NCBI RefSeq assembly: GCF_019753045.1
Contig: NZ_JAIELN010000021.1
Span: 1 to 57,156 of the forward strand
Direction of reading: 5' to 3'
Source: Hyphomicrobium sp.
GTDB lineage: Bacteria > Pseudomonadota > Alphaproteobacteria > Rhizobiales > Hyphomicrobiaceae
Length of the DNA stretch: 57,156 nt
The notes under the pieces are model-generated. The model was not told the DNA's origin, did not search any database, and saw only the letters and a list, made by a program, of their open reading frames with translations. Shown here piece after piece: positions 45,158-53,583 of the stretch. A program made the translations under genes and the position numbers. Numbering within the stretch: position 1 is the first letter of the stretch; each line of letters begins with the position of its first letter.

Positions 45158-45376
45158 TCAAATGCCGATGCTGCCGAAAGCCGACCATGGCGAGCCCGCA
45201 AGCACGATGATGTCGCGAGCCTTGAGTTCACCAAGCTGAAAATGCACTTCCTGCCCTTCGAGGTCTTCGAAGCGATTGCGAATGTCGGTGCCTTCGAAAC
45301 GATAGGCACGACCATCCTCGGCGCGAATGACCCCGACCCCGAGATCGCGGCGGAATTTTTTGATCTCTCCGTACAT
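45158..45376 (-). CDS. Cold-shock-domain-like small protein lacking the aromatic RNP residues
   Basis: This 72-aa protein resembles a cold-shock domain in length and layout: GEIKKFRRDLGVGVIRAEDGR is aligned by eye to the CspA strand order, followed by a short EDLEGQEVHFQL strand. The nucleic-acid-binding aromatics of RNP1 (GFGF) and RNP2 (VFVHF) are replaced (GVGV, YRFEG), so RNA binding may be lost or altered. The ATG at 45376 has GGGAG upstream, whereas the frame from 45433 does not look conserved. It probably forms an operon with the 140-aa gene. Confidence 0.6.
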   Translation of the reverse strand: MYGEIKKFRRDLGVGVIRAEDGRAYRFEGTDIRNRFEDLEGQEVHFQLGELKARDIIVLAGSPWSAFGSIGI

Positions 45377-45739
45377 TCGTCTCTCCCTGAGTGAGCCTTG
45401 GCGGCGTTGTTGTCCAATGTCTGCATGATGCAAAAAGTATTGATTCTACGCTGTTCCTAGCGAGACACGACTTACGCGGATAATATTTGTGGAAGAGAAA
45501 GTTGGGGTCACGGCGAGTTTATCGGCGGCGCTGAAAGCGAACGCCTGAAACGCCGGCGGGGAGGCGTGCTGATCGGGACCGCATTCCCATTCAGCACAAT
45601 CCTCCCCGCCTTCAGGACCGGCGACGGCTTCACTAAGGAGGAAGCTGGCCGCCGCTGGTCTTTCCTGGGCTCCGTTTTCAGAAGTCGTTCGCGAGCATTA
45701 CGCGCCGGCGTTTTCCCTCAGGAGCATTCGTCTTCCCCC
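45377..45739. other. Intergenic region with nested inverted repeat
   Basis: This 363-nt gap between devB and the cold-shock-like gene has no convincing ORF. Its main content is a large nested inverted repeat at 45544-45616, described separately. The remainder probably holds the promoter of the cold-shock-like gene. No tRNA or riboswitch was recognised. Confidence 0.5.
45544..45616. repeat. Nested imperfect palindrome (73 nt)
   Basis: Four nested arm pairs share one axis: CCTGAA/TTCAGG, GGCGGGGAGG/CCTCCCCGCC (perfect 10 bp), GTGCTGA/TCAGCAC (perfect 7 bp) and GGGA/TCCC. Together they give one long hairpin with small asymmetric bulges. No T-run follows on either strand, so it does not look like a simple terminator. 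It could be a REP- or MITE-like element or a structured RNA. I found no second copy in the window by eye. Confidence 0.7.
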
Positions 45740-46822
45740 TCACTTGAAAAAAGCGTCGGCTCGCATTCCCGGCAGCAGCGGAGGATTGCCGTCGAGGTCG
45801 ATGGTGACTTCGAGAACTTCGACGTCGGTCGGACGGCGCGCACCACGAAGTGCGAACTGGGGTGAAGACAGCGACGGAGCGAGTGCCGCAACCGTGCCTG
45901 CGAATTCCTTGCCGGGATACGCATTGCTCTTCACAGTCACCTTGCTTCCGACTTTGATCTTCGAGACATCCGTCTCGTCGACTTCGGCCTTGAGACGCAC
46001 CACCGACATATCGCCGAGTACGGCGAGAGCCTGGTCGGGAGAGGGAGCAACCATCTCTCCGGCCTTCGCCGGAAGCTGCAGAACCGTTCCGGCGACCGGC
46101 GCCCGAATGCGCGTTTTTTCGAGCAATGCCTCGGCAACCGACACGTCCGAGCGTGCCGCCTGCAATGCCGATTCCAGGCGATTGGGCGCGGGAATGTCGG
46201 CCTTCGACTGCGCTGTAGCGTAAGTGGCCCGCTCCTTTTGCAGTTTGGCTTTCGCCTTGGTCAGGTACTTGCGCGCATCGCTGACGCGGTCGGCGCTACC
46301 GTTGCCCTGGCGCTGTGCCTGAAGTTCATATTCAAGCCCGAAGCGTGCGTTCGTCAGCGCGCGTTCGGCGGTGAAGACGTTGTCTTCCGCGTTGCGAAGA
46401 TCATCGCGGGCCTTGTCGAGAGGCTGCGCGTCGCGCTCGCGTTTGCGGGACGCGGCCTCCGTCTCGGCAGCCTGCAGGCGAGCCCGTGCTTCGTCGTCGT
46501 CGAGACGGATCAGAAGCTCGCCTTCCTCGACGTTATCGTTGAGCTTTACATTGACCTCGGCGATGCGGCCGAGAAGCTGGGCGCCGACGCGCACGAGTCC
46601 GGATTTCGGCTCGATCCGGCCGGGTGCTGCGGCCACCCAGTCGATTTTCGCCGCTGCTTCCTCGTTTTTTATGGTGTCGTTGGTGTCGGTCTTTGCATCC
46701 AGCAAATCGCTGCGCGAGATGGCGATTGCGCCAAACGCGCCGATGCCGACAGCAACGAGCAGAAAGAGAAGCTTCCCGAGAAAGCCTCCCCTGCGCGGGT
46801 GATAGGTTTCATCAGTGCTCAT
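45740..46822 (-). CDS. HlyD/DevB-type membrane fusion protein
   Basis: This 360-aa periplasmic adaptor has one N-terminal helix (about 15-35), a biotinyl/lipoyl-like domain split as RIEPKSGLVRVGAQLLGRI and APVAGTVLQLPAKAGE, a long coiled coil (about 115-235) and a beta-barrel C-terminus. The split lipoyl around a hairpin is typical of DevB/HlyD family exporters. AAGGAGG lies eight bases before the ATG at 46822. The matching permease and ATPase lie at 42613 and 41852, separated by three small genes on the same strand. The partner outer-membrane channel is not in the window. Confidence 0.9.
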   Translation of the reverse strand: MSTDETYHPRRGGFLGKLLFLLVAVGIGAFGAIAISRSDLLDAKTDTNDTIKNEEAAAKIDWVAAAPGRIEPKSGLVRVGAQLLGRIAEVNVKLNDNVEEGELLIRLDDDEARARLQAAETEAASRKRERDAQPLDKARDDLRNAEDNVFTAERALTNARFGLEYELQAQRQGNGSADRVSDARKYLTKAKAKLQKERATYATAQSKADIPAPNRLESALQAARSDVSVAEALLEKTRIRAPVAGTVLQLPAKAGEMVAPSPDQALAVLGDMSVVRLKAEVDETDVSKIKVGSKVTVKSNAYPGKEFAGTVAALAPSLSSPQFALRGARRPTDVEVLEVTIDLDGNPPLLPGMRADAFFK

Positions 46823-47016
46823 GTCTTAGTCCTCCTTAAAAATACAAAGCCGGCCGGAGCTTGAATCCGGACCAACATCACGAGCGACACTATCGATCCT
46901 ATCCCGTCTTTGCTGTTTCGGGCGGAACAGGGCCTGAATTCGGTGAATATCATAGGCGGAGCACTGATGGATTTTAGCAATTCGAGACCGGCGACGAGAA
47001 CATGAGCTGAGACGAA

Positions 47017-47044
47017 AAAAGCTCCGGAATTATCCGGAGCTTTT
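47017..47044. terminator. Bidirectional intrinsic terminator
   Basis: A perfect 12-bp stem pairs AAAAGCTCCGGA with TCCGGAGCTTTT around a 4-nt loop. A/T ends on both sides allow termination in either direction. On the minus strand it closes the small secreted protein gene at 47090; devB therefore needs its own promoter between 46823 and 47016. Confidence 0.88.
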
Positions 47045-47089
47045 GATATCGCGGTCGGGGGGAGTTATTTGAACGCTGAGCCTGACGTC

Positions 47090-47365
47090 TTACTGGCACA
47101 TTTCGCGGAGCGTCCAGCCGACGATTTTGCAGCTCTCGGAGCCATTTGCATTCGTCACGCACTTGCGGGTCGGAAGGCGCTGATAATCGCAATAGTAATT
47201 GCCCGAGTGACCCGAATAACCGTGCATCGGCTTCGAGAAATTATAGTCTTGAACAAAGAACTCTTTCGCGCCGCTGCCAGCATATGCGGCGGAGGTGAAC
47301 GACATCGCGCCGGCCAGAATGGCGAAAGTTGCGCCCGCGGCGAACGTGAAGCTGAATTTCGACAT
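47090..47365 (-). CDS. Small secreted cysteine-containing protein, unknown function
   Basis: This 91-aa protein has a signal peptide (1-29, ending AYA) and a mature part with the pattern YYCDYQRLPTRKC and later ESCKIVGWTLREMC. It thus has four cysteines, likely two disulfides, in the periplasm. AAGGAGG precedes the ATG at 47365. I recall comparable small proteins in this order with a similar YxCxYxRLP-like core but no function. A strong terminator follows, so it is monocistronic. Confidence 0.72.
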   Translation of the reverse strand: MSKFSFTFAAGATFAILAGAMSFTSAAYAGSGAKEFFVQDYNFSKPMHGYSGHSGNYYCDYQRLPTRKCVTNANGSESCKIVGWTLREMCQ

Positions 47366-47569
47366 TGCCAATTCCTCCTTGGGTGAGCCTCGAGGCTCGT
47401 GAGTTGATGGAGGCAACCTACGCGCGATGACCGCCGAAGGCTGTTACGGGTGGAACACGCCATTTATGAGCCCACGATGCCGCGCACTCTTGATGGCAGA
47501 TATCCCGGTAGTAGTATGGGGCACCATATCAAAACATCAGTAAGCACCTGAAATCGTGAGGCACACAAG

Positions 47570-48160
47570 TTGCAAAATCTTTGGAAGACCGGTCGCAATC
47601 TCTGGTCGGTCTGGAGGGCGCCGCCGAGCGCAGCACCCGTGGCGGATGTGGCCGGCTCAGCCTACGACTTTGAATTCGTGAGTATCGACGGCAGCCCGAT
47701 GAAGCTTTCTGATTGGCACGGCCGGCCCCTGCTGGTTGTGAATTCGGCATCGCTTTGCGGCTTTACCAAGCAATACGCGGGCCTGCAGGAGCTATGGACG
47801 CGCTACGAGAAAGAAGGCCTCGTCATCATTGCCGTGCCGTCGAACGACTTCGGTGAACAGGAACCGGCGCACGAGGGCGAGATCCAGACCTTCTGTCAGG
47901 GCGTGTTCGGTGTCTCGTTTCCGCTCACTGCCAAACACTCCGTCGTCGGGCCGGAGGCGCATCCGTTTTACAAATGGGCGGCCGAAGTGATGGGACCCGC
48001 GGGCACGCCGTCTTGGAATTTTCACAAATATCTGGTGGGCCGCGACGGCCGCCTGCTGCGTTCGTTTCCAGCCAAATTGGCGCCCACATCCGCCGAAATG
48101 ATCTCCTGGATTGAGAAAGCGCTCGAGAAAAAAGTTTCGGCTTCGACCGCACTAAACTGA
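47570..48160 (+). CDS. Glutathione peroxidase family (cysteine type), TTG start
   Basis: This 196-aa peroxidase reduces peroxides, using glutathione or thioredoxin. The catalytic tetrad is visible: C63 in NSASLCGFT, Q97 in NDFGEQEP and W149/N150 in GTPSWNFHKYLV. The active residue is cysteine, not selenocysteine, although the organism appears to have selA. It begins with a TTG at 47570; the next in-frame ATG is too late because it would cut the first strand. There is an N-terminal extension of about 25 residues before the usual family start. Confidence 0.93.
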   Translation: MQNLWKTGRNLWSVWRAPPSAAPVADVAGSAYDFEFVSIDGSPMKLSDWHGRPLLVVNSASLCGFTKQYAGLQELWTRYEKEGLVIIAVPSNDFGEQEPAHEGEIQTFCQGVFGVSFPLTAKHSVVGPEAHPFYKWAAEVMGPAGTPSWNFHKYLVGRDGRLLRSFPAKLAPTSAEMISWIEKALEKKVSASTALN

Positions 48161-48206
48161 TCGTCGCGCGTTGGTGTTCAGGCCCGGTTCAAGGGCAGGA
48201 ACGCAA

Positions 48207-49841
48207 ATGAGACCGATAGACGATCGCAAAGGGCGGATAATGACGACCAGCCGCCGTTCACTTTTGAAGTCCGGAGGAGGGTTTGGGCTGGCTGGGGTGC
48301 TCGCCGGCAACCCGCTCAAGGCGGTGGCCGCCTCCGGCATTCCTCAAAATGAGTTCAAGGCCCCGGAACCATTCTCGTTCGATATTCTCGACCAGGAAGC
48401 GCAGCGCCTCGCTCGCTACAGCTACGAACCGCCGATCACGCCGTCGCCGAACGTTCTGGCCGCAATAGACTACGATCAATCGCAGCGCATCCGTTACCGG
48501 ACCGACCGCACCGTGGATCTCGACGGCGCGGGACATTACCCGGTCCAGTTCTTCCACATGAACAAGTATGCGTCCGATCCTGTCCGCATCAGTCTTGTGG
48601 AAGGCGGAGAAGCGCGCGAGCTCATCTACAATCAGGATCTGTTCGAAATTCCCGCAGGCCATCCGGCCGAAGGGCTCCGCGCGGGCGCAGGGTTCGCGGG
48701 CTTTCGCATCATGGCCGAAGATAAGAAGACGGATTGGTTCGCGGCCATGGGCGCTTCCTATTTCAGAAGCTCCGGCCCCTACAACCAATACGGATTGTCG
48801 GCGCGTGGCATCGCCATCGACACCGCGATGTCGAAGCGCGAGGAATTTCCACGCTTCACGCATTATTGGCTTGAAGCATCGCCCGAGCCCGATGGTCCGG
48901 TCGTCATATATGCGCTGCTCGACGGGCCAAGCATCGCCGGTGCCTACCGCATGGCGACCAAGCGCGTGACGCAGCCCAACGGCTCGTATCGCTGCGACAT
49001 GGAAATCGAGGCGCGCCTGCATATTCGCGCAGATATCGACCGCATTGGGATTGCGCCCTTCTCGAGCATGTTCTGGTACGGCGAAGACTCGCACGTCGAA
49101 CCGCGCGACTGGCGGCCGGAAATTCACGACAGCGACGGCTTGGCGATCCTCACCGGCAACGGCGAACGCATCTGGCGGCCGATCATCAATCCGCCGCACG
49201 CCATGACGAACGCCTTTTCCGACCGTGACCCGAAAGGCTTCGGGCTGCTCCAACGCGACCGCGATTTCGTACACTATCTGGACGACGGAATTTTCTACGA
49301 ACGGCGACCGTCCGTTTGGGTCGAGCCGCTCGATGCATGGGGCGAGGGCGCCGTGCATCTCGTCGAACTGCACACCGATACGGAGACCTGGGACAACATC
49401 GTCGCCTGCTGGGTGCCGAAAGAAAAATGCAAGGCCGGTCAACGCCGTGTGTTTCGCTATCGGCTTTCGTGGCTGGACGACATTCCATTTCCCGGCACGC
49501 TTGGGCGCACGATCGGAACCTGGTCCGGCATCGGGGGACCACCGGGCTTGAGCTTCAGCGCGCGCCCGGCAGCGACGCGGAAGTTCGTGATCGATTTTGC
49601 CGGAGAGGTATTCGAAGGGCTAGGCCGCGACAGCGGCGTCGAACTCATCGTCAATTGCTCTCGTGGATCGATTTCGGGCATTGCGACATACCCGGTGGTC
49701 AGCCAACGCCATCGCTGGCGCGCAATGTTCGATCTCAAGGAGCAAGGTGCCGAACCGATAGATCTTCGGGCCTATCTGCGCAAAGGCGACGCCGCCCTGA
49801 CCGAGACGTGGCTCTATCAGTACTTTCCGGCGTCAGCCTAA
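48207..49841 (+). CDS. Periplasmic glucan biosynthesis protein, OpgD/OpgG (MdoG) family
   Basis: Members of this family act in the periplasm on osmoregulated periplasmic glucans, shaping the glucan backbone. The protein has a twin-arginine-like signal (TTSRRSLLKSGGGFG), typical of OpgD. The MdoG domain includes FHMNKYASDPVRISLVEGG, GASYFRSSGPYNQYGLSARG, APFSSMFWYGED and ETWDNIVACWVPKE, and the immunoglobulin-like C-terminal part follows. ATG codons at 48207 and 48240 are both possible; the first has the better ribosome binding site (544 aa). OpgD is favoured over OpgG by the Tat signal. Confidence 0.9.
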   Translation: MRPIDDRKGRIMTTSRRSLLKSGGGFGLAGVLAGNPLKAVAASGIPQNEFKAPEPFSFDILDQEAQRLARYSYEPPITPSPNVLAAIDYDQSQRIRYRTDRTVDLDGAGHYPVQFFHMNKYASDPVRISLVEGGEARELIYNQDLFEIPAGHPAEGLRAGAGFAGFRIMAEDKKTDWFAAMGASYFRSSGPYNQYGLSARGIAIDTAMSKREEFPRFTHYWLEASPEPDGPVVIYALLDGPSIAGAYRMATKRVTQPNGSYRCDMEIEARLHIRADIDRIGIAPFSSMFWYGEDSHVEPRDWRPEIHDSDGLAILTGNGERIWRPIINPPHAMTNAFSDRDPKGFGLLQRDRDFVHYLDDGIFYERRPSVWVEPLDAWGEGAVHLVELHTDTETWDNIVACWVPKEKCKAGQRRVFRYRLSWLDDIPFPGTLGRTIGTWSGIGGPPGLSFSARPAATRKFVIDFAGEVFEGLGRDSGVELIVNCSRGSISGIATYPVVSQRHRWRAMFDLKEQGAEPIDLRAYLRKGDAALTETWLYQYFPASA

Positions 49842-49923
49842 GTCCACGCCGATGTTGCGGGGAATAGGTGGCGGACGCGCATCAGACGCCGATGGCGCGA
49901 CGCGCGTCTCGTTTCGACCAACG

Positions 49924-50781
49924 TTACTTCGCCGGTCCCGTCTCGATGGGAAGTCCGTTCTCCTGGCCCCATTCCGCCCAGCTGCCGTCGTAGACGGCCG
50001 CGTTCGTCTGGCCGACGACGGCAAGCGCGAGCGCCAGCATCGAGGCCGTCACGCCCGATCCGCACGTCGTCACAACGGGCTTCGAAACATCGATGCCGAC
50101 ATTCTTGAAAAGGGTGGCGATCTCCTCCGGCGACTTATACGTGCCGTCTGAGTTCAGCAGCTGCTGCGAGGGAATGTTCTTCGAACCGGGAATGTGTCCC
50201 TGTCGCAAGCCTGGACGCGGCTCGGCCTCGGTGCCTTCGAAACGCCCTGCGGGGCGCGCGTCGACAAGCTGGACGCCGTTCTTCTTAAGGAGCGCCTTCA
50301 TGTCGTCGAGGTCGCGAATGATCTCGGTGTTCTGAAGCGGTGAATAGTGCCGTTCCGATCGCTTCGGCGGCAGCCCATCCTCAAGTGGCCGTCCTTCGGC
50401 CTTCCATTTGCGCAAGCCCCCGTTCAACACGGCGACGTCGCGATGCCCCATGGCGCGGAACGTCCACCACACCCGAGCTGCCGAAAAAATGCCGGTCGTA
50501 TCGTAAACCACGATGCGGGCGCCGTCGCCGATGCCCATCTTCTTCATCCGCGACGCGAATTTCACGGTCGACGGAAGCATGTGAGGCAGCGGTGACTTTT
50601 CGTCCGACAGATCGTCGATATCGAAGAATAAGGCGCCTGGGATGTGCTCGGCGAGATACTCTTTCTTCGCGTCGCGGTTAGCAGTCGGAAGGTGCCAACT
50701 GCCGTCGAGGATGATCAAATCGGGCGAGGAGAGGTGCTCAGCGAGCCAATCCGTCTCGACGATCCAGTTCTTCGCTGTCAC
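49924..50781 (-). CDS. sseA: 3-mercaptopyruvate sulfurtransferase (rhodanese, two-domain)
   Basis: This enzyme transfers sulfane sulfur from 3-mercaptopyruvate to a thiol acceptor. It has tandem rhodanese domains: an inactive N-terminal one (DLIILDGSW ... EHIPGALFFDID) and an active C-terminal one with VTTCGSGVTASMLALAL, where the loop CGSGVTA marks mercaptopyruvate specificity. The start is uncertain: GTG at 50781 gives a family-like beginning (TAKNWIVETDWLAEHL), with TTG at 50787 and ATG at 50841 as alternatives. It is convergent with opgD and divergent from the tRNA gene. Confidence 0.92.
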   Translation of the reverse strand: MTAKNWIVETDWLAEHLSSPDLIILDGSWHLPTANRDAKKEYLAEHIPGALFFDIDDLSDEKSPLPHMLPSTVKFASRMKKMGIGDGARIVVYDTTGIFSAARVWWTFRAMGHRDVAVLNGGLRKWKAEGRPLEDGLPPKRSERHYSPLQNTEIIRDLDDMKALLKKNGVQLVDARPAGRFEGTEAEPRPGLRQGHIPGSKNIPSQQLLNSDGTYKSPEEIATLFKNVGIDVSKPVVTTCGSGVTASMLALALAVVGQTNAAVYDGSWAEWGQENGLPIETGPAK

Positions 50782-51037
50782 AGGCAAGGAGATTTCCCAC
50801 GGTTTGCTGATCACGGCTTTGTTTTGCGGCCTGAAGCACATAGGCAAATCTGGGCCCGCCCGCAAGTTGAAGCGGCGAATTGGAGCAGGGTTGGTGCTAA
50901 GGCAAGCCGCTGACGCATTTTGCGGCATCTGCGCATTGGACCCGATCCGTTTACGCGTTGTTTTCGGATGCGGTTTTCAGTATGAGACGCCCTTCGCAAC
51001 CGGCCGGCGGGGTAAGTCTCAATGGTTGGAAGCACGT

Positions 51038-51122
51038 GCGGGCGTGGCGGAACTGGTAGACGCACTGGATTTAGGTTCCAGCGGCGCAAGTCGTGGGGGT
51101 TCAAATCCCTCCGCCCGCACCA
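51038..51122 (+). tRNA. tRNA-Leu (anticodon UAG)
   Basis: The acceptor stem GCGGGCG pairs with CGCCCGC; the CCA end is encoded. The D arm has the GGTAGAC loop, the anticodon stem is CTGGA/TCCAG with loop TTTAGGT (anticodon TAG), there is a variable arm, and the T arm contains GGTTCAAATCC. This is a class II tRNA with the long variable arm expected of leucine; it reads CUA and related CUN codons. It lies in the gap between the sulfurtransferase gene and the FAD protein gene. Confidence 0.97.
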
Positions 51123-51320
51123 GCTTTTCCAGGGGCGCGCTGAAAAAACGCCACCTTTCGGCAATTGCTTCAACCTGGGCGTTGCATGCTTGCAGATTTG
51201 CTGCTGCGCATCTAAAGGGAGCCCGTTCTGCCGCCCCATTACGCAAACGCGAAGGTCACTCTCGATTGATGGCTCGCGTCGGCGCCAGTCTCGGACCAAC
51301 AACTTCGGATACTGACTGAG

Positions 51321-52625
51321 ATGTCTCGGAAATGGCTCGTAGCCGGGGGAGGCATCTCGGGTCTCGCGGCAGCTCAGGCTTTGCAGGCGAGCGGCAAAGA
51401 TTACGTCCTGCTGGAGCGCTGCCCTGCTGTCGGCGGCCTGACTCGCACGACGCAAGTCGAGGACTTCTGCTTCGACTACACCGGCCACTTTCTTCATCTT
51501 CGCCGCTTTCCGTCGCCATCGCAGGTTCCCCATGCGCATTTGAACGATGAGGACTGGGAGACGGTCGAGAGGAAGTCCTATTTCTACGCGGGCGGCCGTC
51601 TCATCGATGCGCCCATCCAATATCACCTCGGCGAATTGCCTGACGAGCTGCGCAATGAGTGCGAGGCGTCCTACAACGCGAGACCCGCCGCTGGCGACAA
51701 AACCGAAGGCTTTCGCGAGTTCATCGTTTCAGGCTTCGGGCAGGCCGTTGCCGATCGGTTTCTCATTCCGCAAAACGAGAAGACGATGGCGACGCCGCTC
51801 GGCCGTCTCTCGATCGGCGCCGTGAAAAGGTTTTTCCCGCTGCCGGACGAAAAGCGTATCCGCGCCGGATTCGCGAACGAGGCCGTGAAGACCGCCGAGT
51901 ACAATTCGACGTTCTGGTATCCGAAGCGCGGCGGCATCGACGTTCTGACGCGCGGCCTTGCGCACGGTTTGAAGAGCGTCGCAACGAACGAAGAGATCGT
52001 CGGCATCGATCTCGAACGCCGCGTCGTCAAGACGAGCGCGGGCCGCAGCATCGAATGGGAAAACATGCTGCCGAGCATTCCTCTCAAGGCGCTCTGCAAG
52101 CTGACACGGGACCCGCAGTTGACGGCTGCCGCCGAACAGCTGAGCCACAGCTCGACAATCAGCTTCAACTTCGGCGTTCGCGGAAAATTGCCGAGCGCAC
52201 TCAAGGACGCGCATTGGGTCTATGTGCCCGACCGCGACATCCCTTTCTATCGGTTCGGCTGTTATTCGAACATCAGCGCGGCCATGTGCTCGAACGGCTA
52301 TAATGCCGTATACGTCGAGGTTGGCGTTCCGGGCGAGGATATCGACCGCACCGCCATTGCAAGCAAGCTTCAGACCGACGTCATCGCGGCGCTTGAAAAA
52401 CTCGGATGGGTGAAAAGCGAAGATATCGTCTGCACTGTGGCGCACGTGATCCGCTGCGCCTACGTTCATCACACGCCGGAACGCGATCAACTCGTGCGCG
52501 ACATTCTCTCGCGGCTGAATGCGGCAGGAATTCATCCCATCGGCCGGTATGGACTATGGGATTATGTGGGCATGGAAGATTCGATTAGCTCGGCGTTAAC
52601 TACGGTCGAAACGCTAACCCGATGA
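51321..52625 (+). CDS. FAD-dependent oxidoreductase/mutase-like protein at the head of the hpn operon
   Basis: This 434-aa flavoprotein has the FAD-binding start VAGGGISGLAAAQAL and VLLERCPAVGGLTRT, and FDYTGHFLHLRR, which resembles the HxxH region of UDP-galactopyranose mutase and amine oxidase-like enzymes (COG1232). The rest is divergent. The ATG at 51321 follows the tRNA gene by about 200 nt. Its TGA is followed 14 nt later by the hpnK start, so it is the first gene of an operon with hpnK, hpnI and hpnL. That suggests a role in hopanoid head-group chemistry, such as oxidation or ring change of the amino sugar. This is an inference; an unrelated polysaccharide role is possible. Confidence 0.75.
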   Translation: MSRKWLVAGGGISGLAAAQALQASGKDYVLLERCPAVGGLTRTTQVEDFCFDYTGHFLHLRRFPSPSQVPHAHLNDEDWETVERKSYFYAGGRLIDAPIQYHLGELPDELRNECEASYNARPAAGDKTEGFREFIVSGFGQAVADRFLIPQNEKTMATPLGRLSIGAVKRFFPLPDEKRIRAGFANEAVKTAEYNSTFWYPKRGGIDVLTRGLAHGLKSVATNEEIVGIDLERRVVKTSAGRSIEWENMLPSIPLKALCKLTRDPQLTAAAEQLSHSSTISFNFGVRGKLPSALKDAHWVYVPDRDIPFYRFGCYSNISAAMCSNGYNAVYVEVGVPGEDIDRTAIASKLQTDVIAALEKLGWVKSEDIVCTVAHVIRCAYVHHTPERDQLVRDILSRLNAAGIHPIGRYGLWDYVGMEDSISSALTTVETLTR

Positions 52626-52639
52626 GAGGAGGCCGCCGC

Positions 52640-53488
52640 ATGAAATCATTGATCGTGACGGCCGACGACTTCGGAATGTCGATCCCCGTCAACGAAGGCA
52701 TCGAAGCCTCCCACAGCGACGGAATTCTCTCGACGACGAGCTTGATGTGCGGAGGCGATGCATTTTCAGATGCCGTCGAACGCGCAAGGCGCCTGCCGAA
52801 CCTCGGCGTCGGCCTGCACATTCATTTGGTGGATAGCCGCCCAGTCCTGCCGCCCGAAAAGGTACCGCTGCTCGTCGGTCCGGACGGGTGCTTCTCGAAT
52901 AACCCTGAGTGGTTCGGCTTCAATCTGTACTTCTCGGGCGAGATGCGGCGTCAGGCCGAAGCCGAGATCGAAGCGCAGTTCCAGCGTTTCGAAGGCACTG
53001 GCCTCGTGATGGATCACATCAACGGCCATCACTATTTCCACATGCACCCTGCCGTGACGGACGCCATCGCGAAGTTCGCGCCGCGCCACGGATCGCCACC
53101 GGTTCGATATCCGGTCGAGCCGTTTTGGCCATCGTGGGAAGCGGGCGCCGACAAACCTGTCCGGCGGCTCTTCAACTGGGCGCTCTACGCCAGTTTGACC
53201 TCGAGGATGCGTCGAAAGCTCAAGAACGCTGGGTTGGCGCTCAACGATCACATCTTCGGCGTAAACGACACGGGCGCCATGACCGAAAAGCGCATTCTTG
53301 CCTACCTCGACCACTTGCCCGACGGTGTGACCGAGCTTTATGCGCACCCCGCGAAGCGCATGGAAAATCAGCCCCAAACCTACGGTTCGGCCGAGGAATA
53401 CAGCGGGCTGGTCAGCCCGGTTGTCCGTGCCAAAATTGCAGCCCTTGGGTTGCAGCCTCTGACATTCAAAGCAGTCTTCTCGGCCTGA
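52640..53488 (+). CDS. hpnK: Hopanoid deacetylase HpnK (YdjC/ChbG fold)
   Basis: HpnK is known from genetics in other bacteria to deacetylate the N-acetylglucosamine attached to bacteriohopanetetrol, giving the glucosamine form. The 282-aa protein has the YdjC-family metal site: TADDFGMS near the start with the two Asp, LGVGLHIHL and MDHINGHHYFHMHP with the His ligands. The start at 52640 has GAGGAGG seven bases upstream; an ATG at 52622 overlaps the preceding stop. It is the second gene of FAD protein-hpnK-hpnI-hpnL. Confidence 0.92.
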   Translation: MKSLIVTADDFGMSIPVNEGIEASHSDGILSTTSLMCGGDAFSDAVERARRLPNLGVGLHIHLVDSRPVLPPEKVPLLVGPDGCFSNNPEWFGFNLYFSGEMRRQAEAEIEAQFQRFEGTGLVMDHINGHHYFHMHPAVTDAIAKFAPRHGSPPVRYPVEPFWPSWEAGADKPVRRLFNWALYASLTSRMRRKLKNAGLALNDHIFGVNDTGAMTEKRILAYLDHLPDGVTELYAHPAKRMENQPQTYGSAEEYSGLVSPVVRAKIAALGLQPLTFKAVFSA

Positions 53489-53583
53489 GGTGTCGAAAGC
53501 TGCAGCATGTGCTACGCCGACCGGAAATAATCGTCGCCGCGCGTTAGCCGCCTGATCTCATCGCCTGGGGAGACCTCTACCGC

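Noticed and set aside
47570-48160. Selenocysteine glutathione peroxidase suspected because selA is in the window
   Set aside because: The active-site codon reads cysteine in NSASLCGFT and there is no in-frame TGA in the gene.
48258-49442. 394-codon minus-strand open frame
   Set aside because: Antisense shadow of the OpgD/G gene.
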